Positions 27,678 through 36,566 of a stretch of 64,000 nucleotides of DNA are shown one piece after another. The stretch covers positions 7,207,216 through 7,271,215 of the forward strand of contig NZ_CP041656.2 of the NCBI RefSeq assembly GCF_007290395.2. Direction: 5' to 3'. The notes below the pieces were generated by a model. The model saw only the letters and a program-made list of their open reading frames with translations, was not told the origin of the DNA and searched no databases. The first letter of the stretch is position 1; each line of letters opens with the position of its first letter. A program made the position numbers and the translations under genes. Origin of the DNA: Bradyrhizobium cosmicum (GTDB taxonomy: Bacteria; Pseudomonadota; Alphaproteobacteria; Rhizobiales; Xanthobacteraceae).

Positions 27678-29423
27678 ATGACTTCTATGAACGACAACAG
27701 ATACTCCGGCGCGAGCGAAGCCGAACTCGGATTTCTCAAGGAAATCGTTAGAATGCTTCCGGCCGGCCTGACCGTGCAGGACGCGCAAGGCGAGCTTCTG
27801 CTGGTTAACGATGTCGCGGCCGCCCAACTCGGCATGGACGGCAGCCGTCCCTCACCCGATCTTGCGCAGCGCCGGGAAGCCTGCCAGCGGGCACTGACCG
27901 CCGGCCAGGCTGTCGTCACCGAGGAAGCACTTCACGACGGCGCCGCGCGCCAGGTGCTGCTGACCACACATCGTCCGGTCCGCCTAGCCGGACGCGAGCT
28001 CCTGATCTCGGCCTCCTCGGATATCACCGAGCAGAAGAACTTCGAGGACCAGCTGTTCCGGTCGGCCTATTTCGACGAGCTGACCGGCCTGCCCTCGCGG
28101 CGCGTGATCGAGCATCGCGCCAACGGCCTGCTGACGCGCGACAGCAAGACTGAACGCTTCGCGCTCGCCTTTCTCGACGTCGACAATTTCAAGCACATCA
28201 ACGATTATTACGGCCACGCCGTCGGTGACGCGCTGTTGGTCGAGCTGTCGAAGCGGCTCGGACGCGACTTGCGCGAGTCCGACATGCTGTCGCGCATCTC
28301 CGGCGACGAATTCCTGCTGCTGCTCTCCCCGATCCAGAGCCAGGAGGAGGTCGCTGAATTCATTCAATCGACGCTGGAGCGACTGACCGCGCCATTCTTC
28401 ATCGACAATTCGGAGGTCTTCGCCTCCACCTCAGTCGGCGTCAGCCTCTATCCCGATCACGGCCGAACCTTCGAGGCGCTGCGCCAGAACGCCGACATCG
28501 CGATGTACCGCATCAAGAACGGCGGCAAGGGATCGGCGGCCTTCTTCGATTCCAGCATGGAGCGCGAGGCCCTGGCGCGGATGAAGATCGAGCAGTCGCT
28601 GCGGCTCGCCATCCTGGAAAAACGCTTCTGCTGCGCGTTCCAGTCCAAGGTCGACATCAGGACGCAGGCGGTCAAGGGCATCGAGGCGCTGGTGCGGCTG
28701 CGCGACGACGAAGGCGTGATCCAGGCGCCGGGTTCGTTCATCAACCTGGCCGGCGAGCTCGGGCTGATCGACGAGCTGACCCATCTCGTGCTGGCCGAGA
28801 TCGTCAAGTCGATCGACCTGATCAACGACACCTTTGGCGCGGAAGCCACCATCAGCATCAACGTCGCCGCCAAGCAGGCGGGCAACCCGGAATTCATGCG
28901 CAACTTCGCGCAGGCGCTGCAAAACACCGGCTTTCCGCAGCGCTTCATGATCGAGGTGACGGAAGACGCCTTCGTCGCCAAGAACCATTTCCAGTCGGAA
29001 ATCCTGCCGATGTTCCGCAAGCTCGGCGTCGGCATCTCCATCGACGATTTCGGGACCGGCTATTCCTCGCTCTCGGCACTCGCCGACATCACCGCCGACG
29101 AGATCAAGATCGACCGTTCCTTCATCACCGACATCCATAAGCGCCCGCGCAGCCAGGGCATCTTGCGCGCGATCGAATCCCTGAGCGAGGCGCTCGGCAT
29201 GACCGTGATCGCCGAAGGGCTCGAATCCTACGAAGAGCTCGCCTATCTCCAGGCCGCGACCAAGATCCGCTACGCGCAGGGCTATTATTTCGCCCGGCCG
29301 ATCTTCCTGGAGGAGCTGAAGCTCGCAACGCCCGCCTCCAGCGAGGCACGGGGCAGCGTCGCCAGCCGCCCGCTGCAGCAGAACCGCCAGAGTTATTCAC
29401 GGGCGAACGGGTATCGGCGGTAG
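27678..29423 (+). CDS. PAS-GGDEF-EAL cyclic-di-GMP protein with a degenerate GGDEF
   Basis: This is a 581-residue cytoplasmic protein: PAS near residues 15-130, GGDEF near 140-300, EAL near 310-560. The cyclase signature reads RISGDEFLLLL, that is SGDEF rather than GGDEF, while DVDNFKHINDYYGH is normal. The EAL domain keeps GIEALVRLR, EVTEDAFV and IDDFGTGYSS, so phosphodiesterase activity is the more likely output. The start is the ATG at 27678; an ATG at 27687 is equally possible. It follows the HWE kinase on the same strand after 210 bases. Confidence 0.9.
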   Translation: MTSMNDNRYSGASEAELGFLKEIVRMLPAGLTVQDAQGELLLVNDVAAAQLGMDGSRPSPDLAQRREACQRALTAGQAVVTEEALHDGAARQVLLTTHRPVRLAGRELLISASSDITEQKNFEDQLFRSAYFDELTGLPSRRVIEHRANGLLTRDSKTERFALAFLDVDNFKHINDYYGHAVGDALLVELSKRLGRDLRESDMLSRISGDEFLLLLSPIQSQEEVAEFIQSTLERLTAPFFIDNSEVFASTSVGVSLYPDHGRTFEALRQNADIAMYRIKNGGKGSAAFFDSSMEREALARMKIEQSLRLAILEKRFCCAFQSKVDIRTQAVKGIEALVRLRDDEGVIQAPGSFINLAGELGLIDELTHLVLAEIVKSIDLINDTFGAEATISINVAAKQAGNPEFMRNFAQALQNTGFPQRFMIEVTEDAFVAKNHFQSEILPMFRKLGVGISIDDFGTGYSSLSALADITADEIKIDRSFITDIHKRPRSQGILRAIESLSEALGMTVIAEGLESYEELAYLQAATKIRYAQGYYFARPIFLEELKLATPASSEARGSVASRPLQQNRQSYSRANGYRR

Positions 29424-29460
29424 GGCACGGAGCTGCTCGATCACCCGATAAGCTAATTCC

Positions 29461-29587
29461 GTCATCCCGAGGTGCGAGTGGCGCGATGCAAGCATCGCGC
29501 CGGGAGCCTCGAAGGATGCGCGGCCGAGCTGCCAGCCGGGCCGTCGCCCTTCGAGGGCCCCTGAAGAAGCGGCCACCTCAGGGTGAC
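29461..29587. repeat. GTCAT...GTGAC repeat, CCCGAGG type
   Basis: The outer ends are GTCATCCCGAGGTG and CACCTCAGGGTGAC. Inner arms include GGAGCCTCGAAGGATGC and GCCCTTCGAGGGCCCC. It lies between the GGDEF-EAL gene and the sigma54 activator gene. Confidence 0.75.
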
Positions 29588-29695
29588 GGAGATGGATTGC
29601 TGGCGCGCAGCTACCGGCGTTAACCCGCCACATCGATTCCCCCTTTGAAATTGCTACTCTTTTGCTAATACAGGCGGACTCCCCCGAGGTACGCC

Positions 29696-31135
<1,440 letters not shown>

Positions 31136-31139
31136 GTTT

Positions 31140-31165
31140 CGAGACAATCCGTGTCCGGAGTCTCG
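31140..31165. promoter_or_regulatory. Candidate upstream activator site (inverted repeat)
   Basis: The six-base arms CGAGAC (31140-31145) and GTCTCG (31160-31165) are separated by 14 bases and lie about 100 bases upstream of the -24/-12 element, the usual distance for an enhancer-binding protein. It could equally be part of the activator gene's terminator. Confidence 0.35.
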
Positions 31166-31254
31166 GATTCCCGACAACATGATGCCGACCTTGTCTTTGG
31201 CATCGTCAGCGCTTCTGCCGCATTTTCAGCCATTCCAACGCAAAGCTCCGCATC

Positions 31255-31270
31255 TGGCGCAGAGATTGCT
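31255..31270 (+). promoter_or_regulatory. Sigma54 (-24/-12) promoter of the liv operon
   Basis: The sequence TGGCGCAGAGATTGCT matches the RpoN consensus TGGCAC-N5-TTGCW. The GG at 31256-31257 and GC at 31268-31269 are separated by exactly ten bases. Transcription would begin near 31281. Confidence 0.8.
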
Positions 31271-31465
31271 GTAGGCGGCCAGAGGAAACGCATGGGCTGA
31301 TGCACGACGCGGCGGCGTCCAGACATCGCGAACGTCGCGACGCCCACACGTCAAGAGATTGTCACATGCACCTCATGCAGGCTCTGCCGGAAGGTGGAAT
31401 TGCAATGTATGCACATGTGTGCAAATCGCTGTGATCAAGGCAGTTCATTCAAGGAGGAACCTATC

Positions 31466-32650
31466 GTGCGTCGATCGCTCATTCTCACAGCAGCCATCCT
31501 CGGCTTGGCCGCGACCACCTCCGCCCGAGCCGACGACCTCAAGGTCGCGCTGATCTACGGCAAAACCGGCCCGCTTGAGGCTTACGCCAAGCAGACCGAA
31601 ACCGGCCTGCAGATGGGCTTTGAATACGCCACCAAGGGCACGATGACGCTCGACGGCCGCAAGATCGTCGTTATCACCAAGGACGACCAGGGCAAGCCGG
31701 ACCTCTCCAAGGCCGCGCTCGCCGAAGCCTATCAGGACGACAAGGCGGACATTGCGATCGGCACGACCTCGTCGGCCGCAGCGCTCGCGATTCTCCCCGT
31801 CGCCGAGGAGAACAAGAAGATCCTGATCGTCGAGCCTGCGGTTGCGGACCAGATTACCGGCGAGAAGTGGAATCGCTATATCTTCCGAACCGGGCGCAAT
31901 TCATCGCAGGATGCGATCTCGAACGCGGTCGCGATCGGCAAGCAGGGCGTCACCGTGGCGACACTGGCGCAGGACTACGCCTTCGGCCGCGACGGCGTCG
32001 CCGCCTTCAAGGAGGCGCTCGCAAAGACCGGCGCGACGCTCGCCGCGGAAGAATATGCTCCGACCTCGACCACCGACTTCACCGCGGTCGGCCAGCGCCT
32101 GTTCGACGCGCTGAAGGACAAGCCCGGCCGCAAGGTGATCTGGGTGATCTGGGCCGGCGCCGGCAATCCGCTGGCCAAGCTGCAGGACATGGATCCGAAG
32201 CGCTATGGCATCGAGCTGTCGACCGGCGGCAACATCCTGCCGGCGCTGGCGGCCTATAAGGGCCTGCCGGGCATGGAAGGCGCGACCTATTACTACTACG
32301 ACATCCCGAAGAATCCGGTGAACGACTGGTTCGTCGCCGAGCACCAGAAGCGCTTCAACGCGCCGCCGGACTTCTTCACCGCCGGCGGCTTCGCCGCTGC
32401 GATGTCCGTCGTCGCCGCCGTCACCAAGGCGAAGTCGACCGACACCGAGAAGCTGATCACGGCGATGGAAGGCCTGGAGTTCGACACGCCGAAGGGCAAG
32501 ATGGTGTTCCGCAAGGAGGACCATCAGGCGCTGCAGAGCATGTATCACTTCAAGGTCAAGGTCGATCCGAACGTCGCCTGGGCCGTGCTCGAGCCGGTCC
32601 GCGAACTGAAGATCGAGGACATGGATGTTCCGATTAAGAACAAGCGCTGA
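31466..32650 (+). CDS. Branched-chain amino acid ABC transporter substrate-binding protein of the liv operon
   Basis: This is a 394-residue periplasmic LivJ-type protein with a signal peptide (RRSLILTAAILGLAATTSARA). The GTG at 31466 is supported by AGGAGG eight bases upstream; the in-frame ATG at 31394 has neither. The mature protein starts DDLKVALIYGKTGPLEAYAKQ and shows the two-lobe receptor pattern. It is the first gene behind a sigma54 promoter and is followed after 162 bases by livG. The ligand may be an amino acid, amide or urea-like compound; sequence alone does not decide. Confidence 0.93.
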   Translation: MRRSLILTAAILGLAATTSARADDLKVALIYGKTGPLEAYAKQTETGLQMGFEYATKGTMTLDGRKIVVITKDDQGKPDLSKAALAEAYQDDKADIAIGTTSSAAALAILPVAEENKKILIVEPAVADQITGEKWNRYIFRTGRNSSQDAISNAVAIGKQGVTVATLAQDYAFGRDGVAAFKEALAKTGATLAAEEYAPTSTTDFTAVGQRLFDALKDKPGRKVIWVIWAGAGNPLAKLQDMDPKRYGIELSTGGNILPALAAYKGLPGMEGATYYYYDIPKNPVNDWFVAEHQKRFNAPPDFFTAGGFAAAMSVVAAVTKAKSTDTEKLITAMEGLEFDTPKGKMVFRKEDHQALQSMYHFKVKVDPNVAWAVLEPVRELKIEDMDVPIKNKR

Positions 32651-32661
32651 GTTGTTCTTCA

Positions 32662-32762
32662 CCTCTCCCGCTTGCGGGAGAGGCCGGGAGAGGGCTCTGT
32701 CGTCTTGGGGTTCTCCCGCGGAGACACCCCCTCCCCCGCCCTCCCCCGCAAGCGGGGGAGGG
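32662..32762. repeat. Two CTCTCCCGC hairpins inside the liv operon
   Basis: A perfect hairpin with ten-base arms CCTCTCCCGC/GCGGGAGAGG and a TT loop spans 32662-32683. A second with eleven-base arms CCCTCCCCCGC/GCGGGGGAGGG and an AA loop spans 32739-32762. They lie between the binding-protein gene and livG and could stabilise the upstream mRNA or attenuate readthrough. Confidence 0.8.
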
Positions 32763-32812
32763 AGCGCAGCGTAGCCGCGGCGATATCCCGATCATCACTT
32801 GCCAGACATCCA

Positions 32813-33589
32813 ATGACGCTGACTCTCGAAACCCGCGACCTCACCATCCGCTTCGGCGGCCATGTCGCGGTCAACAACGTCACCTGCACGTTCCGCCCCG
32901 GCGAGCTCACAGCCATCGTCGGGCCGAACGGCGCCGGCAAGACCACTTATTTCAACCTGATCTCGGGCCAGCTCCGCGCGAGCAGCGGCAGCATCCTGTT
33001 CGACGGCACCGACATCACTCAGCAATCCGCACCGATGCGCACCCGCGCCGGCCTTGGCCGCGCGTTCCAGCTGACAAACCTGTTTCCGAACCTCTCCGTG
33101 GAAGAGAACGTTCGCCTCGCGGTGCAGGCCGCCGATGGCACCCATTACGACATGCTGCGGCCCTGGATGGTCCGCCGCGATTTGATCGCCCGCGCCGACG
33201 CCATCCTCGACCAGGTCATGCTCGGCAACCGGCGCAGCGTCGCCGCGACCGCGCTGTCGCATGGCGACCAGCGCAAGCTCGAGGTCGCACTGATGATCGC
33301 GCTGGAGCCGAAAGTGTTCATGTTCGACGAGCCGACCGCCGGCATGAGCATCGACGAGGTGCCGGTCGTGCTGAACCTGATCGCGCAGCTCAAGCAGGAC
33401 AGGAGCAAGATCATCCTCCTCGTCGAGCACAAGATGGACGTGGTGCGCTCGCTCGCCGACCGCATCATCGTGCTGCACAACGGGCAGCTCGTCGCGGACG
33501 GCCTGCCGGCCGAGGTGATCGCCTCGCCGATCGTGCAGGAAGCCTATCTCGGCGTCGCACCCAAGAACGCCGCAGAGAGCGCAGCATGA
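32813..33589 (+). CDS. livG: Branched-chain amino acid ABC transporter ATP-binding protein LivG
   Basis: This is one of the two cytoplasmic ATPases of the transporter, 258 residues. It has Walker A GPNGAGKTT, a Q-loop around RAFQLTNLFPNLSVEENV, a slightly altered signature LSHGDQRKLEVALMI, Walker B VFMFDEPTAGM and LLVEHKMDVV. The LivG-specific insert (TRAGLGRAFQ) is clear. The ATG at 32813 starts MTLTLETRDLTIRFGG; the 162-base gap before it contains hairpins. Its stop overlaps the livF ATG by four bases. Confidence 0.95.
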   Translation: MTLTLETRDLTIRFGGHVAVNNVTCTFRPGELTAIVGPNGAGKTTYFNLISGQLRASSGSILFDGTDITQQSAPMRTRAGLGRAFQLTNLFPNLSVEENVRLAVQAADGTHYDMLRPWMVRRDLIARADAILDQVMLGNRRSVAATALSHGDQRKLEVALMIALEPKVFMFDEPTAGMSIDEVPVVLNLIAQLKQDRSKIILLVEHKMDVVRSLADRIIVLHNGQLVADGLPAEVIASPIVQEAYLGVAPKNAAESAA

Positions 33590-34308
33590 CCGATCTGCTC
33601 AAACTCTCCGGCGTGCACACGCATATCGGCCGCTATCACATCCTCCAGGGCATCGACCTCACGGTGCCGCAGGGGCAGACCACGATGCTGCTCGGCCGCA
33701 ACGGCGCCGGCAAGACCACGACATTGCGCACCATCATGGGCCTGTGGCAGGCCTCCAGCGGCGAGATCAGTCTCGCCGGTCAGCGCATCGAGAGCCGCGC
33801 CACGCCCGACATCGCCCGGCTCGGCGTCGGGTACGTGCCGGAGAGCATGGCGGTGTTCTCCGATCTCTCGGTGAAGGAGAATCTCGTTCTCGCCGCCCGC
33901 GACGGGCCGATGGACGACAAGCAGTTGGAATGGATTTTCGGCTTCTTCCCTGCGCTGCGCCGGTTCTGGCTGTCGCGCGCGGGCAGCCTCTCGGGCGGGC
34001 AGAAACAAATGTTGTCCATCGCACGCGCCATCATCGAGCCGCGCAAGCTGCTCCTGATCGACGAGCCGACCAAGGGCCTGGCGCCGGCGATCATCGTGGC
34101 GCTGATCGAGTGCCTGAAGGAGATCAAGCGCAAGGGCGCGACGATCCTGCTGGTCGAACAGAATTTCTTTGCCGCCCGCGAGCTCGGCGACAACGTGCTC
34201 GTGATGGACAACGGCACCATCGTCCATCGCGGCGAGATGGCGGCGCTGGCCGCCGACGTGCCGCTGCAGGAGCGGCTGCTCGGCTTGAGCCTGGAGGCGC
34301 ATCAGTGA
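33586..34308 (+). CDS. livF: Branched-chain amino acid ABC transporter ATP-binding protein LivF
   Basis: This is the second ATPase of the Liv system, 240 residues. It has Walker A GRNGAGKTT, the LivF-typical GVGYVPESMAVFSDLSVKENL, the signature LSGGQKQMLSIARAI and Walker B LLIDEPTKGLAPAI. It overlaps livG at the start (ATGA) and livH at the end (GTGA), so the three are translationally coupled and expected in equal amounts. Confidence 0.95.
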   Translation: MTDLLKLSGVHTHIGRYHILQGIDLTVPQGQTTMLLGRNGAGKTTTLRTIMGLWQASSGEISLAGQRIESRATPDIARLGVGYVPESMAVFSDLSVKENLVLAARDGPMDDKQLEWIFGFFPALRRFWLSRAGSLSGGQKQMLSIARAIIEPRKLLLIDEPTKGLAPAIIVALIECLKEIKRKGATILLVEQNFFAARELGDNVLVMDNGTIVHRGEMAALAADVPLQERLLGLSLEAHQ

Positions 34309-35315
34309 CTGAACTTGCCGCAACCGATCCGCTGCCGAAACCGAAGCGCGATCTCGCCCCGATCCTGCTGCCGATCGCGCTGGCGCTGGCGATGATTCCG
34401 CTGATCGGCTCGCCCAGCACCTGGCTGACACTGACCGCGGCGAGCCTCGCGATGGGCATGATGATCTTCATCATGGCCTCCGGCCTGACGCTGGTGTTCG
34501 GCCTGATGGACGTGCTCAATTTCGGCCACGGCGCCTTCATCGCGGTCGGCGCCTATGTCGCGACGCTGGTGCTGGCGCCGTTCGCGGCCTCCATCCAGGC
34601 CGACTCGCTCTGGATCAACCTCGCGGTGCTGGCGCCCGCGGCCCTGCTGTCGATGGCGGTGTCCGGCGCACTCGGCCTGGTCGTGGAGCGTGTGCTGATC
34701 CTTCCCGTCTATGGCCAGCACCTGAAGCAGATCCTGATGACGACGGGCGGGCTCATTGTCGCCGAACAGACGCTCTACGCGCTGTGGGGGCCGCAGATCA
34801 TCCCGATGCCGCTGCCCACCTCGCTGCGCGGCTCTTTCATCCTCGGCGACGTCGCGATCGCCAAATATCGCGTGCTGGCGACGCTGATCGGGCTTGCCGT
34901 GTTCATCGCGATCCAGCTCGTGCTCAATCGCACCAAGCTCGGCCTTCTGATCCGCGCCGGCGTCGAGAACCGCGAGATGGTCGAGGCGCTCGGCTACCGC
35001 ATCCGCCGGCTGTTCCTCGGCGTGTTCATGACCGGATCAGCGCTCGCCGGCCTCGGGGGCGTGATGTGGGCGCTCTATCGCGAGCAGGTCCATGCCTCCA
35101 TGAGCGACGAGCTCACCGTCCTGATTTTCGTCGTCGTCATCATCGGAGGCCTCGGGTCGATCGGCGGCTGCTTCATCGGCGCGATCCTGGTGGCGATGGT
35201 CGCCAATTACGGTGGCTTCCTGGTGCCGAAACTCGCCCTCGTCTCCAACATCCTGCTGATGGTCGCCATTCTGATGTGGCGCCCGCGCGGCCTCTATGCG
35301 GTGACCAGCCGATGA
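34305..35315 (+). CDS. livH: Branched-chain amino acid ABC transporter permease LivH
   Basis: This is an integral membrane permease, 336 residues with about eight spans. It shows the family motif LTLVFGLMDVLNFGHGAFIAVGAYVA after the first spans and the cytoplasmic coupling segment LIRAGVENREMVEALGYRIRRL. The GTG at 34305 is within the livF stop and is preceded by GGAGG at a seven-base spacing. The open frame further upstream runs through livF in another frame and is not coding. Confidence 0.94.
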   Translation: MTELAATDPLPKPKRDLAPILLPIALALAMIPLIGSPSTWLTLTAASLAMGMMIFIMASGLTLVFGLMDVLNFGHGAFIAVGAYVATLVLAPFAASIQADSLWINLAVLAPAALLSMAVSGALGLVVERVLILPVYGQHLKQILMTTGGLIVAEQTLYALWGPQIIPMPLPTSLRGSFILGDVAIAKYRVLATLIGLAVFIAIQLVLNRTKLGLLIRAGVENREMVEALGYRIRRLFLGVFMTGSALAGLGGVMWALYREQVHASMSDELTVLIFVVVIIGGLGSIGGCFIGAILVAMVANYGGFLVPKLALVSNILLMVAILMWRPRGLYAVTSR

Positions 35316-36391
35316 TGATCCTGTCAGGCGATCCGCCGCGCAGCCGTGTTCTCACCGTCCTCCTCGTCGTCATCATCCTGGCGCTGGCGTTAACGCCGTT
35401 CCTGTTCCCGGGCGCGAAGGCGCTGAACGTCGCCGCCAAGATCTGCGTCTTCGCCGCGTTGGTCGCGTCCTACGATTTGCTGCTCGGCTATACCGGCTCG
35501 GTGTCGTTCGCTCACACCATGTTCTACGGCATCGGCAGCTACGCCATCGCGATCGCGCTGTACGGGATGGGGCCGAACTGGGCCGCGGTCGCCACGGGCA
35601 TCGTCGTCGGCCTGCCGCTGGCAGCGTTGCTGGCGCTCGCGATCGGCCTGTTCTCGCTGCGTGTCGCCGCGATCTTCTTTGCCATGATCACGCTCGCGGT
35701 CGCCTCCGCCTTCCAGGTGCTGGCTTCGCAGCTGTCCTGGCTGACCGGCGGAGAGGACGGCCGCAGCTTCCAGCTGCCCGAGCTGCTCCGCCCCGGCACG
35801 GTGCTGATCTCCAAAAGCCTGTTCGGCTTCGAGATCAACGGCCGCATCCTGACCTTCTACCTGGTGTTCGCGATCTCCGCCCTGATGATCCTCGCCCTGT
35901 TGCGCGTCGTGAACTCGCCGTTCGGGCGTGTGCTGCAGGCGATCCGCGAGAATCGCTTTCGCGCCGAGGCGCTCGGCTTTCGCACCGTGTTCCATCTCAC
36001 CTACGCCAACTGCCTGGCCGCGCTGGTCGCGGCCGGCGCCGGCATCCTGAATGCACTGTGGCTGCGCTATGCAGGCCCCGACACATCGCTCAGCTTCTCG
36101 ATCATGCTCGACATCCTGCTGATGGTCGTAATCGGCGGCATGGGCACGATCTACGGCGCCATCATCGGCGCCACGATCTTCATCCTCGCCCAGAACTATC
36201 TGCAGGCGCTGATGGGCGTCGCATCCAAGGCGGCGTCGGAGGCCGGGCTGCCGTTGCTGCCGGGGCTTCTCCACCCCGACCGCTGGCTGCTGTGGCTTGG
36301 ACTGCTGTTCATCGCCAGTGTCTATTTCTTCCCGACCGGCGTGGTCGGACGGCTGCGCAGCGGCGGTGGCGACAAGGGCGCCCCGCATTAA
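35312..36391 (+). CDS. livM: Branched-chain amino acid ABC transporter permease LivM
   Basis: This is the partner permease of LivH, 359 residues, with DLLLGYTGSVSFAHTMFYGIGSYA after the first spans, GRVLQAIRENRFRAEALGFR as the coupling loop and VIGGMGTIYGAIIGA near the end. Two ATGs at 35312 and 35315 are in frame; the first overlaps the livH stop. It closes the operon; its TAA stop lies inside a perfect TTAA-N7-TTAA site that may serve the next gene. No intrinsic terminator follows. Confidence 0.94.
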   Translation: MMILSGDPPRSRVLTVLLVVIILALALTPFLFPGAKALNVAAKICVFAALVASYDLLLGYTGSVSFAHTMFYGIGSYAIAIALYGMGPNWAAVATGIVVGLPLAALLALAIGLFSLRVAAIFFAMITLAVASAFQVLASQLSWLTGGEDGRSFQLPELLRPGTVLISKSLFGFEINGRILTFYLVFAISALMILALLRVVNSPFGRVLQAIRENRFRAEALGFRTVFHLTYANCLAALVAAGAGILNALWLRYAGPDTSLSFSIMLDILLMVVIGGMGTIYGAIIGATIFILAQNYLQALMGVASKAASEAGLPLLPGLLHPDRWLLWLGLLFIASVYFFPTGVVGRLRSGGGDKGAPH

Positions 36392-36402
36392 GTGGCGATT
36401 AA
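36388..36402. promoter_or_regulatory. Perfect CtrA-like box TTAA-N7-TTAA
   Basis: TTAA at 36388-36391 and TTAA at 36399-36402 are separated by GTGGCGA. The site overlaps the livM stop codon and lies 165 bases upstream of the dCache-GGDEF-EAL gene. Confidence 0.55.
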
Positions 36403-36489
36403 TGATGCAGCGCAGCGGTTGTTGCCGGTGTCGCACAACCGCGAGATGATTCCCGCTTCGCGGCATGCGAGCCTGGCCGCGCAACCGGA

Positions 36490-36504
36490 TTAATCCTTAG
36501 GTAA
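36490..36504. promoter_or_regulatory. CtrA-like box TTAA-N7-GTAA with overlapping dyad
   Basis: TTAA at 36490-36493 and GTAA at 36501-36504 are separated by seven bases. An overlapping dyad CCTTAG-N13-CTAAGG spans 36495-36519. Both are within 80 bases of the start of the dCache-GGDEF-EAL gene. Confidence 0.45.
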
Positions 36505-36566
36505 CTGGCTTTGCTAAGGTTTGCGCCATTTGTGCGGTGTATTCGTGTTCCCTGAGGGGAGGGGGA

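Larger units (their letters stand above)
31136..31465. other. Regulatory region between the sigma54 activator and the liv operon
   Basis: This 330-base region is gene-free. It holds an inverted repeat CGAGAC-N14-GTCTCG at 31140-31165, a strong -24/-12 promoter at 31255-31270 and then about 185 bases of probable leader up to the binding-protein start. Confidence 0.7.
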
